A stretch of 35,429 nt of DNA, from NCBI RefSeq assembly GCF_016461715.1, contig NZ_JAEMUI010000033.1:1-35429 (forward strand). Direction: 5' to 3'. Shown here piece by piece: positions 33,057-35,429 of the stretch. Under the pieces are notes generated by a model. That model saw nothing but the letters and a program-made list of their open reading frames with translations. It was not told where the DNA came from and searched no databases. Every line of letters begins with the position of its first letter. Position 1 is the first letter of the stretch. Position numbers and translations under genes: made by a program. This stretch comes from Marinomonas spartinae. Lineage in GTDB: Bacteria > Pseudomonadota > Gammaproteobacteria > Pseudomonadales > Marinomonadaceae.

Positions 33057-33489
33057 TTATTACCTTCTAAATCGCTATTCTTAACTAAAATCATGCGTTA
33101 CCACACATAAAGGGATAGGTTTCTATTTTCTCAGCATGAACGGAAATTTATCGTCATAAGACTATGACGTCTGCATGATGACCGTTTGGTGACATGCGAT
33201 GGGGAGGTACTTATGTGTTGTGGTCTGGTAATGCGTCACACCACACTTATACAGTGAAAATTAAACATGCGCGAATTATAGAGTTTTGACGAATTGATAG
33301 CAATTAATGACGAGAGGGATTTTACTTTACTGTAATTTGCCTGGGAGACTCTCGCTCTAAAAAGGTCATTGAAATAGTAAGGGCGAAATTACGTTGTTAT
33401 CTCGTTTTTTTCATTTTTATTTTAGAGATATTTCTTTATAGTTCCTATGCTTTTTTTATTCATATTAATCACCTAGTTGGAATCGCATT
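33057..33489. promoter_or_regulatory. Divergent promoter region, SulP operon / uppP
   Basis: These 433 bases hold no gene. A perfect 7-bp dyad CGTCATA-AGAC-TATGACG lies at 33152-33169. ATGCGTTACCACACATAA (33092-33109) recurs in part, inverted, within 33211-33234 (TTATGTG and TGGTAATGCGT), a possible regulator site pair. The right half is AT-rich and probably carries the uppP promoter. No known operator could be assigned. Confidence 0.4.
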
Positions 33490-34257
33490 GTGGATCTCAT
33501 TCAAAGTATCATTTTAGGATTAGTTGAGGGGGTGACAGAGTTTCTGCCCATCTCTTCAACGGGGCATATGATCGTTGTTAGTCAATGGTTGGGTATGCAA
33601 CAAACAAGTGGGACGAAAGCGTTTGAAGTTATCATTCAATTGGCTGCTATTTTGGCCGTTGTGGCTAACTATAAAGAGCGCTTTACTTTTAAGCACACTC
33701 GCTTATGGATTCAGTTGTTTGTCGCCTTTTTGCCTGTTGCCATCATCGGCTTCTTATTTAGACATCAAATCAAAGACATGTTTTCGGTTACCATTGTGGC
33801 GACTATGTTTATTGTTGGTGGTGTCATCTTCTTGATTACCGAAAGAGTGATAAAAGATAAAACCCCTAAGGTGGTAGAGCTTGATGATCTTAGCTTTAAA
33901 CAAGCTTTATGGATTGGCATTGCTCAAGTATTTGCATTGATCCCAGGAACAAGTCGTGCTGGTGCAACAATCGTGGGTGCTTTGTATGTTGGTTTGAGTC
34001 GTAAGGCGAGTGCGGAGTTCTCTTTCTTATTGGCCTTGCCTGTGATGATTGCGGCTTCCGGTTATGATCTCTTGTCCAGCTATAAAGACTTCGCTAACGA
34101 ACAGTGGATACCACTCCTCGTTGGGTTCGTGGTGGCTTTCATCAGTGCTTATGTTGTGATGAGGCTGTTTATGAGCTTTTTGCAGCGATTTACATTTGTC
34201 GCATTTGGCTGGTATCGAATCCTATTTGGCGTGTTGATATTGGTGACTGCTCATTAA
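33490..34257 (+). CDS. uppP: Undecaprenyl-diphosphatase UppP (BacA family)
   Basis: The 255-residue inner-membrane protein is a UppP. The first motif EGVTEFLPISSTGHM gives the catalytic Glu17 and His26. The second, PGTSRAGAT, gives Arg156; the common form here is PGxSRSxxT, so one Ser is replaced by Ala. It has about seven to eight membrane segments. It removes a phosphate from undecaprenyl diphosphate to recycle the carrier lipid of cell-wall synthesis. It starts with GTG at 33490, which gives the usual MDLIQ start; the Shine-Dalgarno is weak. The gene is monocistronic, with two hairpins after its stop. The length is slightly under the E. coli protein (273). Confidence 0.93.
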   Translation: MDLIQSIILGLVEGVTEFLPISSTGHMIVVSQWLGMQQTSGTKAFEVIIQLAAILAVVANYKERFTFKHTRLWIQLFVAFLPVAIIGFLFRHQIKDMFSVTIVATMFIVGGVIFLITERVIKDKTPKVVELDDLSFKQALWIGIAQVFALIPGTSRAGATIVGALYVGLSRKASAEFSFLLALPVMIAASGYDLLSSYKDFANEQWIPLLVGFVVAFISAYVVMRLFMSFLQRFTFVAFGWYRILFGVLILVTAH

Positions 34258-34268
34258 TTGATGTACAC

Positions 34269-34287
34269 AGCCCATTGGGGGCTTTTT
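34269..34287 (+). terminator. Short terminator hairpin after uppP
   Basis: AGCCC (34269-34273) pairs with GGGCT (34279-34283), followed directly by TTTT. It lies 12 bases after the uppP stop. The stem is short; a much stronger one lies about 75 bases further on. Confidence 0.55.
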
Positions 34288-34343
34288 ATCTTAAGCTAAG
34301 GCGTTAAATTGTTTGCGCTTATGATTTAGAGTAAGAATTATGA

Positions 34344-34389
34344 AAAAAAATGCCGCTATTGTACCAAGGTACAATAGCGGCATTTTTTT
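34344..34389. terminator. Very strong bidirectional terminator before the adhesin gene
   Basis: Two exact 22-base complementary arms (34344-34365 and 34368-34389) start with A7 and end with T7, with TGCCGCTATTGTACC as the inner stem. The effective loop is a few bases. It insulates the adhesin gene from uppP transcription. Confidence 0.92.
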
Positions 34390-34447
34390 AGGTGTCCTAT
34401 TCTGGCATTAATTAGAAATTTAATCGTCTTATTTAGGAAACCACATA

Positions 34448-35429
34448 ATGAGCGACAATCAGACTTCGTTTGCAACACTGGGTAGCCCAATTGGCTTTTT
34501 CTCTCAAGTAAGTGGAACCGTCATTGTTCGATCATTAGATGGAAAAGAGCGTGTAGTGCACGTCGGTGATCCTATTTATTACGGTGAGACGGTTGTAACC
34601 GGAGCAGGTGACAGCGCCACCATTAGTTTTGTTGATGGTACTCAAGTAGTTATAGGCGGGCAGTCCGTTGTTGAAATGAACGATGAGGTTTACACGCCGG
34701 GTGATGCCTCTACGTTAGCTCAAGACTCATCAACAGACGCAAACTCACTCCAACAAGCCATTTTAGCAGGAAAGGACCCGACCTTAATTCAAGACGCTCC
34801 AGCGGCGGGTAACGAAGTTATTGTTAGTGAGCAAAGTGCTGATATTGTCACAGTAGAACGAGTTAATGATACAGCCACGCCAACTTATGGTTACAATACA
34901 AACTACAATTTTGGTTCGAGCACAGGCGGTAATGACACAACCTCTACACCGTCAAGAGAGCGTGCCACCTCAGTTATTAGCGTGACTGGTACAACCACAG
35001 GAGATGATACTTCCCCAGTGGTTAATGTGACGCGGGTTTCAGATGCAAGTGCGACAGAAGGGCAAAATGTTTCCTTTGGGGTGACCCTTTCTGGCACCAC
35101 AGCCACAGCGCAGACATATACGCTAACTTTATCTAATATAACAACGAGTTCGAGTGATTTAGCTGCTTCTGGCATTACATTTACCAATGGTGTAGTGAAC
35201 AATAATAATGGCACGATTACCGTGCCAGCAGGCGTAACGAATTTTACCGCTAATGTTCCCACGGTTGATGATAAGACTAATGAGCCGAATGAGACCTTCA
35301 CGTTGACCATTGGTGGCGTTAGTGGAACTGGAACCATCATTGATAATGATTCTTTGGCATCAGTAGCAGGCATTACGATTGACCCTATTACTGCCGACGA
35401 CACCATTAACCTAGCGGAATCCAAAGAGA
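34448..35429 (+). CDS. LapA-like giant adhesin, N-terminal part (cut by window end)
   Basis: An open frame starts at ATG 34448, with AGGAAA about 8 bases before it, and runs unbroken for 327 codons to the window end. Residues about 1-110 resemble the LapA N-terminal retention module, with VSGTVIVRSLDGKER and DGTQVVIGGQSVVEM. SLQQAILAGKDPT then leads into PAAG with Ala119-Ala120, the LapG-type cleavage site. A Thr/Ser-rich linker follows, then a Calx-beta-like domain at about 191-303 (ASATEGQNVSFGVTLSG to IIDNDS) and the start of another repeat. Such proteins are exported by a type I system through a C-terminal signal, held in the outer membrane, and released by LapG when c-di-GMP falls. The C-terminus, transporter genes and lapD/lapG are outside the window. 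Marinomonas ice-binding adhesins are a likely relative. Confidence 0.85.
   Translation, partial: MSDNQTSFATLGSPIGFFSQVSGTVIVRSLDGKERVVHVGDPIYYGETVVTGAGDSATISFVDGTQVVIGGQSVVEMNDEVYTPGDASTLAQDSSTDANSLQQAILAGKDPTLIQDAPAAGNEVIVSEQSADIVTVERVNDTATPTYGYNTNYNFGSSTGGNDTTSTPSRERATSVISVTGTTTGDDTSPVVNVTRVSDASATEGQNVSFGVTLSGTTATAQTYTLTLSNITTSSSDLAASGITFTNGVVNNNNGTITVPAGVTNFTANVPTVDDKTNEPNETFTLTIGGVSGTGTIIDNDSLASVAGITIDPITADDTINLAESKE

Noticed and set aside
33170..33260. Possible tRNA or structured RNA between the SulP operon and uppP
   Set aside because: Several small inverted repeats occur, but no cloverleaf, no T-loop sequence and no long consistent stem could be built.
34903..35424. A 173-codon open frame on the reverse strand at the right edge
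   Set aside because: It is antisense to the adhesin frame, which has a proper start, ribosome site and recognisable domains; the reverse product is a low-complexity Val/Ser/Thr string.

Overview
The window looks like chromosomal DNA of a marine gammaproteobacterium, most likely Marinomonas or a close Oceanospirillales relative. This rests on the resemblance of the proteins to Pseudomonas-type betaine catabolism genes, the moderate GC content, and the LapA/MpIBP-like adhesin at the right edge. It is inference: there is no rRNA or other phylogenetic marker here. I saw no rRNA, tRNA, CRISPR array or complete insertion sequence.

Positions 546-12931 form a compact glycine betaine catabolism locus. 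A forward series encodes an M19 dipeptidase-like protein, a DUF5943/V4R-like protein, dgcA and dgcB (dimethylglycine demethylase), a dedicated electron-transfer flavoprotein pair (etfA, etfB) and a small unknown protein. A 139-bp MITE-like element follows. Next come the divergent gbcA (Rieske oxygenase) and gbcB (its reductase), then the AraC-type activator gbdR. Together they would convert glycine betaine to dimethylglycine and then sarcosine, passing electrons from DgcAB into EtfAB. No sarcosine oxidase genes lie in the window.

Positions 13082-18921 are mixed: a RimL-type acetyltransferase, an AhpD/CMD-family protein, a LysR remnant, a sirtuin lacking the zinc cysteines, an intergenic repeat that also occurs at the left edge of the window, and a divergent pair made of a RimK-like ATP-grasp ligase and a GNAT-C39 peptidase fusion.

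Positions 19033-22685 form a signalling operon: a soluble PAS-PAS histidine kinase, a single-domain receiver, and a REC-GGDEF-EAL protein for c-di-GMP turnover. Positions 23066-25465 are glpF-glpK, preceded by five phased CGAAA boxes that look like a GlpR-type operator array. A threonine aldolase and a convergent AraC regulator follow.

Positions 27814-30491 form a reverse-strand arsenate resistance operon, arsR-GAPDH-arsJ, with a 22-bp palindrome in front of arsR. Positions 30695-33056 are a reverse-strand operon of a SulP anion transporter and a tandem universal stress protein. uppP follows on the forward strand and ends at a strong terminator. The window then runs into the 5' part of a LapA-like, LapG-cleavable surface adhesin, which is cut by the window end.
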